From the NCBI GenBank assembly GCA_000485475.1, contig AXYY01000062.1, positions 1 to 21,437 on the forward strand: a DNA stretch of 21,437 nucleotides. Direction: 5' to 3'. Under the pieces are notes generated by a model. It saw nothing but the letters and a program-made list of their open reading frames with translations. It made no database searches and was not told the origin of the DNA. This stretch comes from Candidatus Ancillula trichonymphae ImTpAt (lineage in GTDB: Bacteria > Actinomycetota > Actinomycetes > Actinomycetales > Bifidobacteriaceae). The position numbers were made by a program, and so were the translations under genes. Shown here piece by piece: positions 1 through 7,444 of this stretch (the stretch's first letter is position 1; the number at the start of each line of letters is the position of its first letter).

Positions 1-1
1 G

Positions 2-261
2 GTTCATGTTAAAGTGAAAAATACTGGTGCGGATAATACTGAGTTTTTCATCGTAGAAGATGTAAAAGGATATGCCGATGACTGGATTTGGGATGATGGG
101 AGATGGTGTGATGGGACAGTCAACCCTCTTTTAATTTTGGACCTCACTGTGCGAAGAATATTGGGTTAATGAATGTATATCTGGGCGAAACATACGAGCT
201 TGATGTTGTGACTAATGAAACTCAAGGAGCACTTAAGGGCACGTTCGGGGTATTTATGTAA
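2..261 (+). pseudogene. 3' remnant of an unidentified protein gene, frameshifted
   Basis: The window opens inside a reading frame (frame starting at base 2) rich in Asp, Trp and Val that stops at 167-169. A second frame, open from about 109, continues in the same style (starting QPSFNFGPHC and later LGETYELDVV) to a TAA at 259-261. The simplest reading is one protein whose C-terminus is split by a single-base shift between about 110 and 140. The composition (many Asp, Asn, Gly and aromatic residues, no membrane segment) resembles a secreted or surface beta-rich protein, but no family is recognisable. It may be the tail of a surface gene like the one at the right end of the window; that link is only inferred. 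The gene begins outside the window. Confidence 0.5.
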
Positions 262-293
262 GCATGCCACTTACAAGATACTATTTTGATGGA

Positions 294-310
294 GTTTCGC
301 TCTGCGAAAC
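294..310 (-). repeat. Triloop palindrome A
   Basis: A perfect 7-bp stem (GTTTCGC/GCGAAAC) encloses a 3-nt loop. Read on the minus strand it is followed by ACTCCATC, the same right flank as palindrome G at 9146-9162. It lies between the broken gene at the left edge and the dapC promoter and belongs to the nine-member family described in the findings. Confidence 0.7.
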
Positions 311-328
311 GCGTTTTTGCACAATAGT

Positions 329-343
329 GTTTTCTGCGAAAAC
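329..343 (+). repeat. Triloop palindrome B
   Basis: A 6-bp stem GTTTTC/GAAAAC closes a TGC loop and is followed by GCCGCTTCC. It sits about 30 nt upstream of the dapC -10 element. It differs from the other family members in having ACGCC rather than ACTCC on the right. Confidence 0.6.
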
Positions 344-373
344 GCCGCTTCCGCGCATCTACATAAATTAGTG

Positions 374-382
374 TGATATAAT
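374..382 (+). promoter_or_regulatory. Extended -10 promoter of dapC (leaderless type)
   Basis: TGATATAAT is a perfect extended -10 (TG-N-TATAAT). Only 6 nt separate it from the dapC ATG, so transcription should begin at or within a base of the A of the start codon. No Shine-Dalgarno sequence can fit. No -35 hexamer is recognisable 17 nt upstream. Confidence 0.75.
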
Positions 383-388
383 ACCCCT

Positions 389-1525
389 ATGAGTTTAGTA
401 AATCTTGCAGATGTGGTGTTTCCCTGGGACCAGTTGATGCCATACCGGAAGTTGGCTGAGGCTTCTGCGCAGTCTGCTGGTTGTAGTATTATTAATGCGA
501 CGGTTGGTAGTCCGGTGGATGATGTTTCCGTAGTTGTTCAAAATGCGGTGATTTCGAGTCTGAACGCGCATGAATATCCGATGACTGCGGGCTTTCCAAA
601 ACTTCGCCAAACAATAGTTGACTGGCTCAAGAAGACCTGGAACATTTCTGAAATTGGTGTAAACAACATTTTGCCAACGGTTGGCTCAAAGGAGGCGGTT
701 GGTTTGCTGCCGCTGATGTTAAATCTTGGTCCAGATGATGTGGTAGTTCGTCCGTCAATTGCGTATCCAACTTATGATATTGGTGCGGTTGCTGCGTGCT
801 CGCAGATTATGACAACTGATAGCATTGATGATTGGTGCAACAACCCTAGAGTAAAACTGGTGTGGATAAACTTCCCGAACAACCCAACTGGCGAGTGCGT
901 CTCTCTGGACTACTTTCAGGAGGCTGTTCATGCAGCCAGAAGAATTGGTGCAGTTGTTGCAAGTGACGAGTGCTATTCGTTATTCAACTGGAAGAATGGC
1001 GAGAACGGCAAGATTGAGCCACATCCGTCAATACTGCAAGTTGCATTTAACGGCAACTTTTCTAACATCTTGATGTTTTACTCGCTCTCGAAGCATGCGA
1101 ATCTAGCAGGGTATCGAAGTGCGTTCATTGTTGGTGACCAAAAAACCATCAGCAAACTACTTGCAATTCGTAAACAACTTGGGCTGATTTCGCCGCGCAC
1201 TTCTCAGGTTGCTCTTCAGGCCGCTCTTGAAGATGACGAGTCCACTAGCCGCATTCTCAAGAATTACCAGACTAGACATTTCGAACTCCGCAGAATTTTG
1301 CAGAAAAGTGGACTTGAAATTGAGCATTCTGAGGGTGGTTTGTACATCTGGGCGCGCACAAAAAGGAACGAGTGGGAAGTAGTCAACGATTTTGCAAAAC
1401 TTGGAATTTTGGTTACGCCCGGTAGTTTTTATAAGCGTAACTTGGCGAACAACATACGGCTTTCGACAACGATTCAGGCGAACAACATAGCGGAAATTGG
1501 CAGACGACTTGGTGTAAAAAATTAG
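389..1525 (+). CDS. dapC: N-succinyldiaminopimelate aminotransferase DapC
   Basis: A fold-type I PLP aminotransferase of 378 residues. In the succinylase route it would convert N-succinyl-2-amino-6-oxopimelate and glutamate to N-succinyl-LL-diaminopimelate for lysine and peptidoglycan synthesis. Visible family features are the N-terminal FPWDQL segment, the NFPNNPTGE motif near residue 161 with Asn165, Asp193 and Tyr196 in the ASDECYS stretch (PLP ring contacts), the PLP-binding lysine Lys235 in YSLSKHANLAGYR, and a C-terminal Arg in NNIRLST for substrate carboxylate binding. The SLSKHANLAGYR signature is that of the actinobacterial DapC group. The start is fixed by the -10 element just upstream, implying leaderless translation. 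The gene is tail-to-tail with dapE, the next enzyme of the pathway, with stop codons overlapping by 4 nt. A related aminotransferase acting on another substrate is the main alternative; the dapE neighbour argues against it. Confidence 0.9.
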   Translation: MSLVNLADVVFPWDQLMPYRKLAEASAQSAGCSIINATVGSPVDDVSVVVQNAVISSLNAHEYPMTAGFPKLRQTIVDWLKKTWNISEIGVNNILPTVGSKEAVGLLPLMLNLGPDDVVVRPSIAYPTYDIGAVAACSQIMTTDSIDDWCNNPRVKLVWINFPNNPTGECVSLDYFQEAVHAARRIGAVVASDECYSLFNWKNGENGKIEPHPSILQVAFNGNFSNILMFYSLSKHANLAGYRSAFIVGDQKTISKLLAIRKQLGLISPRTSQVALQAALEDDESTSRILKNYQTRHFELRRILQKSGLEIEHSEGGLYIWARTKRNEWEVVNDFAKLGILVTPGSFYKRNLANNIRLSTTIQANNIAEIGRRLGVKN

Positions 1526-2628
1526 GAAGTCAAGAATCCAACCAGAACCTCGTAGCTCGCTGATATGTCTGAAACTGCGACTCGTTCGTCGTCGCGGTGG
1601 CAGAGCATCGGGTCGCCCGGGCCGAAGTTGAGTGCGGGCATTCCCAGTGCGCTGAATCGAGCAACATCTGTCCACCCCATCTTGGCGCGAATGCCGATGC
1701 CAGTTTTTTCTTCTGCGTACTTTGCGAACTTCTGCACAGACTCGAGGTTTAGACCAGGTCTCGCACCATTCGAGATGTCCTTGTACTCTAACTCGTAACC
1801 ACTGAACAGATTCTGCATAATTTCTCGAGCAGCAACCGCATCCTTGTCCGGAGCAAATCTGTAGTTTATGTGCACCCTGCAAACATCAGGCACAATATTT
1901 GACGCAACACCTCCGTTTATCAGGACCGCATTCAGCCCCTCGCGATACTCCAGTCCATCAACGACAACTGTCCGTTCTTGAAGTCCAGCACTGTTCCAGT
2001 TGTTAAGAATTTTTAGTACTGGCAACAACTTGTGGATTGCGTTTTTACCTTTCCATGCACGTGCAGAGTGCGCCGCTTTTCCACGCAAGACGATGTCGAA
2101 CCGCAGTGAGCCATTACAGCCAGCCTCGACCCCGCCGCCAGTGGGCTCCCCGAGTATTGCAAAATCCGCATGAACTAGATCCGCGCGGTTCTCCGTAATA
2201 TACTTCAAGCCGTTGAACTCACCAGCAACTTCTTCACCCTCGTAAAAAATGAACGTGATGTCATATTTCAACTGTCTACTGAGCGCGTCCAGATTCTGCG
2301 CCAAATAGAAAAAAACCGCATCTCCAGCCTTCATGTCAACGGTTCCACGCCCCCACACCATCTGCTTACCATCTTCAAATGTGCGCCTGGTTGGCAAGTT
2401 GTTGCTGATTTTTGAAACCGGTACCGTATCAATGTGTCCAGCCAGAATTACGTGCCTGCTACGAGCGAAGTTGGTCCTTGCAACAACATTGTTTCTGATG
2501 CGCGTGACCTCCAAGCAACTGATTTCGGACAAGTGTTGCTCCAAGTAATCCGCCAGATTTTTTTCTTCACCTGAAACAGAATACACATCGCAGAGCGCCT
2601 CAGTTATAGCGGCTAGTTCCTCATCCAT
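1522..2628 (-). CDS. dapE: Succinyl-diaminopimelate desuccinylase DapE
   Basis: A 368-residue M20 metallopeptidase that removes succinate from N-succinyl-LL-diaminopimelate, one step after DapC. The di-zinc site is visible: His65 and Asp67 in GHIDTVP, bridging Asp98 in GTVDMKAGD, catalytic Glu132 followed by Glu133 in YEGEEV, Glu161 in LGEPT, and His344 in CHRDDE near the C-terminus. The dimerisation insert with the conserved AAHSARAW stretch follows residue 185. The frame extends 32 codons further upstream, but that stretch is Cys-rich and unlike the family. The chosen ATG lies 7 nt after a TGCTATAAT element, giving a leaderless mRNA; an ATG three codons earlier (2637) overlaps the -10 and is unlikely. 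Length and motifs match the actinobacterial DapE type. The gene has its own promoter although it follows proC on the same strand. Confidence 0.93.
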   Translation of the reverse strand: MDEELAAITEALCDVYSVSGEEKNLADYLEQHLSEISCLEVTRIRNNVVARTNFARSRHVILAGHIDTVPVSKISNNLPTRRTFEDGKQMVWGRGTVDMKAGDAVFFYLAQNLDALSRQLKYDITFIFYEGEEVAGEFNGLKYITENRADLVHADFAILGEPTGGGVEAGCNGSLRFDIVLRGKAAHSARAWKGKNAIHKLLPVLKILNNWNSAGLQERTVVVDGLEYREGLNAVLINGGVASNIVPDVCRVHINYRFAPDKDAVAAREIMQNLFSGYELEYKDISNGARPGLNLESVQKFAKYAEEKTGIGIRAKMGWTDVARFSALGMPALNFGPGDPMLCHRDDERVAVSDISASYEVLVGFLTS

Positions 2629-2635
2629 GTCCCTC

Positions 2636-2644
2636 ATTATAGCA
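2636..2644 (-). promoter_or_regulatory. Extended -10 promoter of dapE (leaderless type)
   Basis: On the minus strand this reads TGCTATAAT, a perfect extended -10, followed by seven bases and the dapE ATG at 2628. It lies in the 112-nt gap between proC and dapE, which holds no convincing terminator hairpin, so read-through from proC is also possible. Confidence 0.75.
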
Positions 2645-2740
2645 CAACTGTAGCATGGCGAGGCCCTGATCTTGCATTTCCACAAGTACTTTTCGCACTT
2701 GACTGCGCACGCACTATACTGCACTGCACCTGAGCGCGGT

Positions 2741-3523
2741 TCAGCTTTTCAAGTGTTGATACGCACTAGTTATCGCATTCTTGATGACCGCGTTGAAATC
2801 GCTGGAGTCCAGTGATTGTATTGCCTTCTCGGTCGCGCCACCTTCAGATGCAACTTCATTAATCAGTTGCTCAATGCTCTTGTGTTCATCAGGCGAACCT
2901 TGCACCATGAGCCCTACGCCGATCATGGTGTTCGCGACAAAAGTTGTAGCATCTTCAGCACCAATGCCCAAGTCCTCCGCAGCACTTTGCAGCACTTTAG
3001 CAAATCTGAGGAAATATGCGGGCGCACATCCAGCAACAGCAGTAAATTCATCAACCTTACTCTCCTCAAGGTCAACAAGAGTAGTCGCAGAACTCAAGAC
3101 CTCCTTAATTGACTGAACATCTTCTGGTTCAGCACCCAAAGTTCTAGTGATTGACGCAAATCCTAGTTCAACTTCAGTGGTTGTATTTGGCATAACTCGC
3201 ACCAAACGAGCACTTTCACCCAACTTCTGAGCATACGCACTAGAATCTACACCGGCCACAAAACTGCAGATAGTTGCACGCTCTTGTGCGTACTCCTTCA
3301 CCTCCTCATCAAGCACTCCATCGAGGTCCTTTGGCTTGACTGCAAGCATAATTATGGCAGCATTTTTGAGCTTGTCCGAGCGTTCTTCTGCACTGTCTGC
3401 TCGCGTTATATAATTGACGACGTACTCGTTGCGTGTAGTCTCTTCAATTACTTTGCCGAACAATTTACCAATTGTACCTTTTCCAATTATAACAACCGGA
3501 ACTACTTGCTTACTTGTGGTCAC
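2741..3523 (-). CDS. proC: Pyrroline-5-carboxylate reductase ProC
   Basis: A 260-residue cytosolic enzyme performing the last step of proline synthesis, NAD(P)H-dependent reduction of 1-pyrroline-5-carboxylate. The N-terminus has the Rossmann dinucleotide loop GKGTIGK (residues about 14-20). LAVKPKDLD, RVMPNTTTE, the family signature around AVAGCAPAYF, and the C-terminal EVASEGGATEKAI segment that forms part of the substrate site are all present. Length is normal for the family. The start is a GTG placed 7 nt after AGGAG, and that Shine-Dalgarno abuts the stop codon of the upstream UPF0182 gene, so the two are cotranscribed and probably translationally coupled. A nearer GTG at 3527 is out of frame. 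Confidence 0.95.
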   Translation of the reverse strand: MTTSKQVVPVVIIGKGTIGKLFGKVIEETTRNEYVVNYITRADSAEERSDKLKNAAIIMLAVKPKDLDGVLDEEVKEYAQERATICSFVAGVDSSAYAQKLGESARLVRVMPNTTTEVELGFASITRTLGAEPEDVQSIKEVLSSATTLVDLEESKVDEFTAVAGCAPAYFLRFAKVLQSAAEDLGIGAEDATTFVANTMIGVGLMVQGSPDEHKSIEQLINEVASEGGATEKAIQSLDSSDFNAVIKNAITSAYQHLKS

Positions 3524-3530
3524 CCACTTT

Positions 3531-3535
3531 CTCCT
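3531..3535 (-). promoter_or_regulatory. Shine-Dalgarno site of proC at the UPF0182 stop
   Basis: AGGAG on the minus strand begins directly after the UPF0182 TAA and lies 7 nt before the proC GTG. A ribosome finishing UPF0182 would be sitting on the proC initiation region, and the site decides the GTG start. Confidence 0.8.
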
Positions 3536-6500
3536 TTATCTTATTGTGAATTTCTTAATTTCTTCAAGTGATTTCTGCGCCTTTTCAAGTGCAGTTTTTG
3601 CATCTTCAAGCGCTTTATTCATGGCATCATCTACTGAACTTACTGAACTTGGCGTTGACGAACCACTGTCATTCGGATGATCAGGTGCTGGTTGTGCCGA
3701 ACTACCTGAAAAAGGCGGCTGATTTGCTGCACCCGCACCATCATTTTGTACATCACCTGCGTGCGCGCCCGAATCTCCGCTGAACACTTGGTTGAGTGCT
3801 TCATCAAGTGTATTGGCAAACCCAATCTTGTCACCAAATGCAACTAGCACTTTCTTGAGCAGTGGAAACGAAGTTGTCCCAGTTGAGCTGACATAAACTG
3901 GCTGAACATACACTAGTCCTCCGCCAATGGGAAGTGTTAGCAAGTTGCCGCGCTCAACTCGACTAGAACCGCTCGAGAGCAAGTTCAGCTCCTTGGAAAC
4001 ATCAGCATTTGAATTGAAGTTGTTTTGTGCCTGCCCAGGTCCCGGAACCGTTGTATTTTTAGGCAACTCCAGCAGTCGTAACTTACCGTAGTTGGGTCCA
4101 ATTACACCTGGAGTTGAACCCGCGTCCGAATCCGCAGAAAGGAAACCTGTTAATATCTCGCGCCTGTTTGAACCACCGCCTGGAATAAACGAACTAGTTA
4201 ACGAAAACACTGGAGTTTGCTGATCAGGCATCTGCAGAGTCAAGTAGTAAGGCGGCTGCTTGACACCAGTTTCTGTTGAACCGTATTTCGAGTTGATGGA
4301 GCCGCCAGTAGTCGGATCAGTAGGAACTTGCCAGAAATCTTCACCTGAGAAAAATGCCGCCGCCTGATTTACGTGATACTTGCTAAGCATGGACCGCTGA
4401 ACTTTGAAGAGGTTCTCAGGGTAGCGGATGTGACTCATCAAGCTGCCAGAAATCTCCGAGATTGGCCGCAGATTCGAACCATAGATTTTACTCCACGTAC
4501 GCAGAATCGGGTCCTCAGGATCCCACGCGTAGAGCACAACTGAACCGTCGTATGCATCAACAGTTGCCTTGACGGAGTTGCGGATGTAGTTGGCAACCTC
4601 AGAATCCAGACTTGAATTCGACTTCGAGGTTTCCGTGAGGGTGTCCTTAGTCGCATTCGCCAGGTTGATTTTCGTTGAATACGGGTACTTGTCAGTTGTT
4701 GTATAACCGTCAACAATCCACTTCACGCGACTGTCAATAATTGCGGGATATACGCGGCCGTCAAGTGTCAGGTACGGTGCAACTTTCCGAACGCGCAGTG
4801 CGGGATCGCGGTCGTAGAGAATCTGCGAGTTGTCGGTCACTCGATCTGAAAAGAATATCTGATACGAACCGAATTTGATTGCATACAGCAACTTGATTAA
4901 CGGATTGGAGATTTTCGGGCCACCGTTACCAGCAAATGTTGTTGTTTTGTCCGCCTCTGGGTAGTCGAACTCCCAAGAAGTGCCGTCTTTTCCTCCAGTA
5001 ATCGAATAGTCTGGCGCGTTCTTCGAGAAGTAAATTCGCGGCTCGTAACTCTCACTCTTCGTCAAGTTGCCAAAAGTTGGAATGTCTTTCTCGAAGAATT
5101 GCGGTCTACCATCGTTCGTAACCTGATTACCATATGTAGCAACGATTCCGAAACCGTGCGTAAAAACTGTATGATCATTGATCCAGTTGCGCTGATCGTT
5201 GCCCGAAAGATCAATCTCTCTGGCTGAAATCAGGGTGTCGTGCGACTTGCCGTCAAAGTTATATTTATCAACAGAAACTGTGTCCTGAAAACTGTAATAC
5301 TGCTTGTTCTGCTGCAGCTGGCGAATAGTTGGTGCCACAATTTGGGGGTCTAGTAAACGAATCTGCGCAGTCGTTTCCGCGTCCTTGCGCAGAGCACCGC
5401 GAGAGGCCTCAGTGGTCGCATCGTACATCTTCGCGTCCACGCCATCAATTCCAAATGCCCTTCCAGTCGCCGCAATATTGTGCGCGATGTAGGTTTTTTC
5501 AAGTTCCTGAGCGTTTGGAGTAACCCTGAAGTTTTGCACAACCGCCGGCACAATCAGACCAGCAACAACCGCAACAACCGCAACGCCCCCGAGCGTGAAG
5601 AGTGGTAGTTTTACTGAAGCCCTGAATCCAACAACCACAAACAACACTGCGGAAACTAGAAACAGCGCAGCAACAAACGTCTGCACCGGAATCCTAATGT
5701 TCACATCAGTCCAGCCAGGCCCCGTAATGCGTTCGCCAACTTCTGAGAGAATTGAATATCTGGACAGAAACACAAGAACGCCCGTGAGTAGCGTAATTAA
5801 CGCACAGTAAATTGACAGCTGCATGCGTAACGGACGAGCAAGTGTGAGGAGATTGACTTGTCCAAACCGAACTCTTCTATGCGTGAAGGTCGCTTGACCG
5901 AAAACTGCACCTTCGAACAGGGAGAGCAGAAGCATAACAACCAGTAGTGCCAAAAGTGCGCCGATTATTGAACGAAGACCAGGCAATATGAAGACATAGA
6001 ACGAAATATCGTTGGAGAATATGTGGTCAACTATGCCAAATGGGTTACTGCCAAATAACAAGAGAAAGTCATTAGTTGAACCAAGTAGTATTAGTCCAAA
6101 AATAACGCCAACTACGACACTGAGTATTACGAACCACTTGTTTTTTTGTTTCGCAATGGATGATTTGATGTCTTCAAGTTGGTTCGGCGAAATCTGCGCG
6201 ACCTGATACTGCGCACGCGTCTTGAACACCAGAAACAACGAGGCTAGACTAACTGCGAACGCAGAAATGAAGCCGGCCAAGAACACAACAGCTGGTGCAA
6301 AATACTTGATAAACAGCACGTTCAGATAACCCAAGTTGGAGTACCAAAGAATGTCTGGAATTATTACAGTAGCTAGAGCTACCGCAACAACCAGGAACAC
6401 AACCGCGCCCAGAGTCAAGCCAACTGCGGTAATTTTTTTCTTCTGCTTGCTGATGTATGCAGGTGCAGATTTTAGCTTGGAGAAATCGTAACGATCTCTT

Positions 6501-6613
6501 TCTTGCTCGCCCTTGTTATTACTGTTGGAATCCGCCGGTCCAGATGTTCGTGCGGTACTTGAATACTTCTGCACAAGCCGCATAATTAATATTGTTATCA
6601 GGTTAGTGGACAT
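3536..6613 (-). CDS. UPF0182 (COG1615) large membrane protein
   Basis: A 1025-residue integral membrane protein of unknown function, from a family found mostly in actinobacteria. After a hydrophilic N-terminal stretch of about 60 residues there are seven hydrophobic segments, at roughly 62-84, 102-130, 160-180, 205-235, 265-286, 311-333 and 337-360. A long, probably extracytoplasmic domain follows. Family hallmarks include NPFGIVDHIFSNDISFYVF near residue 190, NFRVTPNAQELEKTYIAHNI at 361-380, and the RYPENLFKVQ and LPYYLTLQ-like (PPYYLTLQMP) stretches further on. The last 90 residues are low-complexity (Pro, Ser, Gly, Asp), ending in a short Lys/Glu helix. The start follows GAGGGAG at a spacing of 8 nt. 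The gene is complete, undisrupted, and coupled to proC downstream. No biochemical role is assigned to the family that I can state with confidence. Confidence 0.93.
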   Translation of the reverse strand: MSTNLITILIMRLVQKYSSTARTSGPADSNSNNKGEQERDRYDFSKLKSAPAYISKQKKKITAVGLTLGAVVFLVVAVALATVIIPDILWYSNLGYLNVLFIKYFAPAVVFLAGFISAFAVSLASLFLVFKTRAQYQVAQISPNQLEDIKSSIAKQKNKWFVILSVVVGVIFGLILLGSTNDFLLLFGSNPFGIVDHIFSNDISFYVFILPGLRSIIGALLALLVVMLLLSLFEGAVFGQATFTHRRVRFGQVNLLTLARPLRMQLSIYCALITLLTGVLVFLSRYSILSEVGERITGPGWTDVNIRIPVQTFVAALFLVSAVLFVVVGFRASVKLPLFTLGGVAVVAVVAGLIVPAVVQNFRVTPNAQELEKTYIAHNIAATGRAFGIDGVDAKMYDATTEASRGALRKDAETTAQIRLLDPQIVAPTIRQLQQNKQYYSFQDTVSVDKYNFDGKSHDTLISAREIDLSGNDQRNWINDHTVFTHGFGIVATYGNQVTNDGRPQFFEKDIPTFGNLTKSESYEPRIYFSKNAPDYSITGGKDGTSWEFDYPEADKTTTFAGNGGPKISNPLIKLLYAIKFGSYQIFFSDRVTDNSQILYDRDPALRVRKVAPYLTLDGRVYPAIIDSRVKWIVDGYTTTDKYPYSTKINLANATKDTLTETSKSNSSLDSEVANYIRNSVKATVDAYDGSVVLYAWDPEDPILRTWSKIYGSNLRPISEISGSLMSHIRYPENLFKVQRSMLSKYHVNQAAAFFSGEDFWQVPTDPTTGGSINSKYGSTETGVKQPPYYLTLQMPDQQTPVFSLTSSFIPGGGSNRREILTGFLSADSDAGSTPGVIGPNYGKLRLLELPKNTTVPGPGQAQNNFNSNADVSKELNLLSSGSSRVERGNLLTLPIGGGLVYVQPVYVSSTGTTSFPLLKKVLVAFGDKIGFANTLDEALNQVFSGDSGAHAGDVQNDGAGAANQPPFSGSSAQPAPDHPNDSGSSTPSSVSSVDDAMNKALEDAKTALEKAQKSLEEIKKFTIR

Positions 6614-6621
6614 ACTTTTCG

Positions 6622-6628
6622 CTCCCTC
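6622..6628 (-). promoter_or_regulatory. Shine-Dalgarno site of the UPF0182 gene
   Basis: GAGGGAG on the minus strand lies 8 nt before the ATG at 6613 and selects it over the in-frame ATG ten codons later (MRLVQK). Confidence 0.7.
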
Positions 6629-6669
6629 GTCATAAGTTCATCGTTCAAATTGTAAAACATAACTAAGAC

Positions 6670-6678
6670 ATTATACCA
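6670..6678 (-). promoter_or_regulatory. Extended -10 promoter of UPF0182-proC
   Basis: TGGTATAAT on the minus strand is a perfect extended -10. Transcription starting about 7 nt downstream would give a leader of roughly 50 nt carrying the Shine-Dalgarno site, unlike the leaderless promoters of dapC, dapE and smc. Confidence 0.7.
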
Positions 6679-6762
6679 CAACTAATTGAGTTTCCCGCTT
6701 GTTTTATTCAAAATGGCTCAAATACAGGGCAGCTACTTTTAAGGTTGTGCGCGAACAATTGC

Positions 6763-6779
6763 GTTTTGCTGCGCAAAAC
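6763..6779 (+). repeat. Triloop palindrome C
   Basis: A perfect 7-bp stem GTTTTGC/GCAAAAC has a TGC loop, is preceded by CAATTGC and followed by TCC. It is the only clear element in the middle of the 275-nt divergent gap between the UPF0182 promoter and the prepilin peptidase promoter. Confidence 0.7.
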
Positions 6780-6852
6780 TCCTTTTGAAGTTATTAACAT
6801 TCGGCTATTCAAAGCTGCTGAGTGTGCGCAGTTTCTGCTATACTTGCACTAC

Positions 6853-6861
6853 TGTTATAAT
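6853..6861 (+). promoter_or_regulatory. Extended -10 promoter of the prepilin peptidase remnant
   Basis: TGTTATAAT is a perfect extended -10, 27 nt before the ATG at 6889, with GGAGG (6875-6879) in between at a spacing of 9 nt. The expression signals of this gene are therefore better preserved than its reading frame. Confidence 0.65.
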
Positions 6862-6888
6862 GCACACACGAGATGGAGGTTCGAGAAT

Positions 6889-7393
6889 ATGCGGGTGGTT
6901 GAGACTTTGGGAGTAGTTGTTGGTTTAGGCGCGCTATTTTATCTTGCTGTTATCAATTTCAAGCATAAGATCATCCCACAAAAAATAAAGCACTGCTCGC
7001 ATTATACTTTATTTGGCGCAGTTTGTTGCCATCCTAGGCGTGGATTACGCAGCAGTAGTTGCGCGAGGAGTGCTCGGAGCACTTCTACTAGGTGGATTCT
7101 TCATGTTGATTACTTATAAAGTCCAGAGGCGCACTCGGGGCGGAGAGGTCAAACTGATGTTTATACTACCGCTGTATTTTGGACTTCACACCAGCCTTAT
7201 CGGAACATTCTGCGCGTTCATCTTGATGTTGACACTTTCAACCGTGTTCGTAGCTTCAAGAAAATGGAACAGAGAAACTCAACTACCACTTGTTCCTTGC
7301 ATGGCATTCGGATTTCTACTTGCAACTTTACTGCTTTCTACAACTTACCCCTTGAGGTTCTCGATACTGGGTACAACCCCGCCATCTACTTGA
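6889..7393 (+). pseudogene. Decayed single-domain prepilin peptidase (A24 type)
   Basis: Two overlapping frames join into a polytopic protein of about 168 residues resembling the C-terminal catalytic domain of type IV/Tad prepilin peptidases. The first frame gives MRVVETLGVVVGLGALFYLA, then VINFKHKIIPQK, matching the family's Asp-x(6)-Pro motif, with Asn23 where the catalytic Asp should be. The second frame carries RGGEVKLMFILPLYFG, matching GGxDVKLM-type motif 2 with Glu for the catalytic Asp. It then gives LPLVPCMAFGF, matching the IPFGPFLALG-type motif, and a last hydrophobic helix. The frame break falls at or just after an A6 run (6980-6985). A good ribosome site (GGAGG, spacing 9) supports the ATG chosen; the frame's earlier start lies in the promoter region. 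With both catalytic residues changed and the frame broken, it should not be an active peptidase. No pilin genes are present nearby. The family assignment is strong by motif order but not certain. Confidence 0.72.
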
Positions 7394-7444
7394 AGTGCTC
7401 CAAAATGACCGTGCGTTGAACATCTATTATAGTAAAATTTTTGA

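Noticed and set aside
1157..1882. 241-codon minus-strand frame across dapC and dapE
   Set aside because: It overlaps two well-supported genes, has Arg/Cys-rich composition and no motif.
2629..2724. Longer dapE start 32 codons upstream
   Set aside because: The extra stretch is Cys-rich, unlike the family, and contains the TGCTATAAT promoter; the ATG at 2628 fits family length and promoter spacing.
6745..6888. Longer start for the prepilin peptidase
   Set aside because: The extension reads through palindrome C and the -10 element; GGAGG at proper spacing supports the ATG at 6889.
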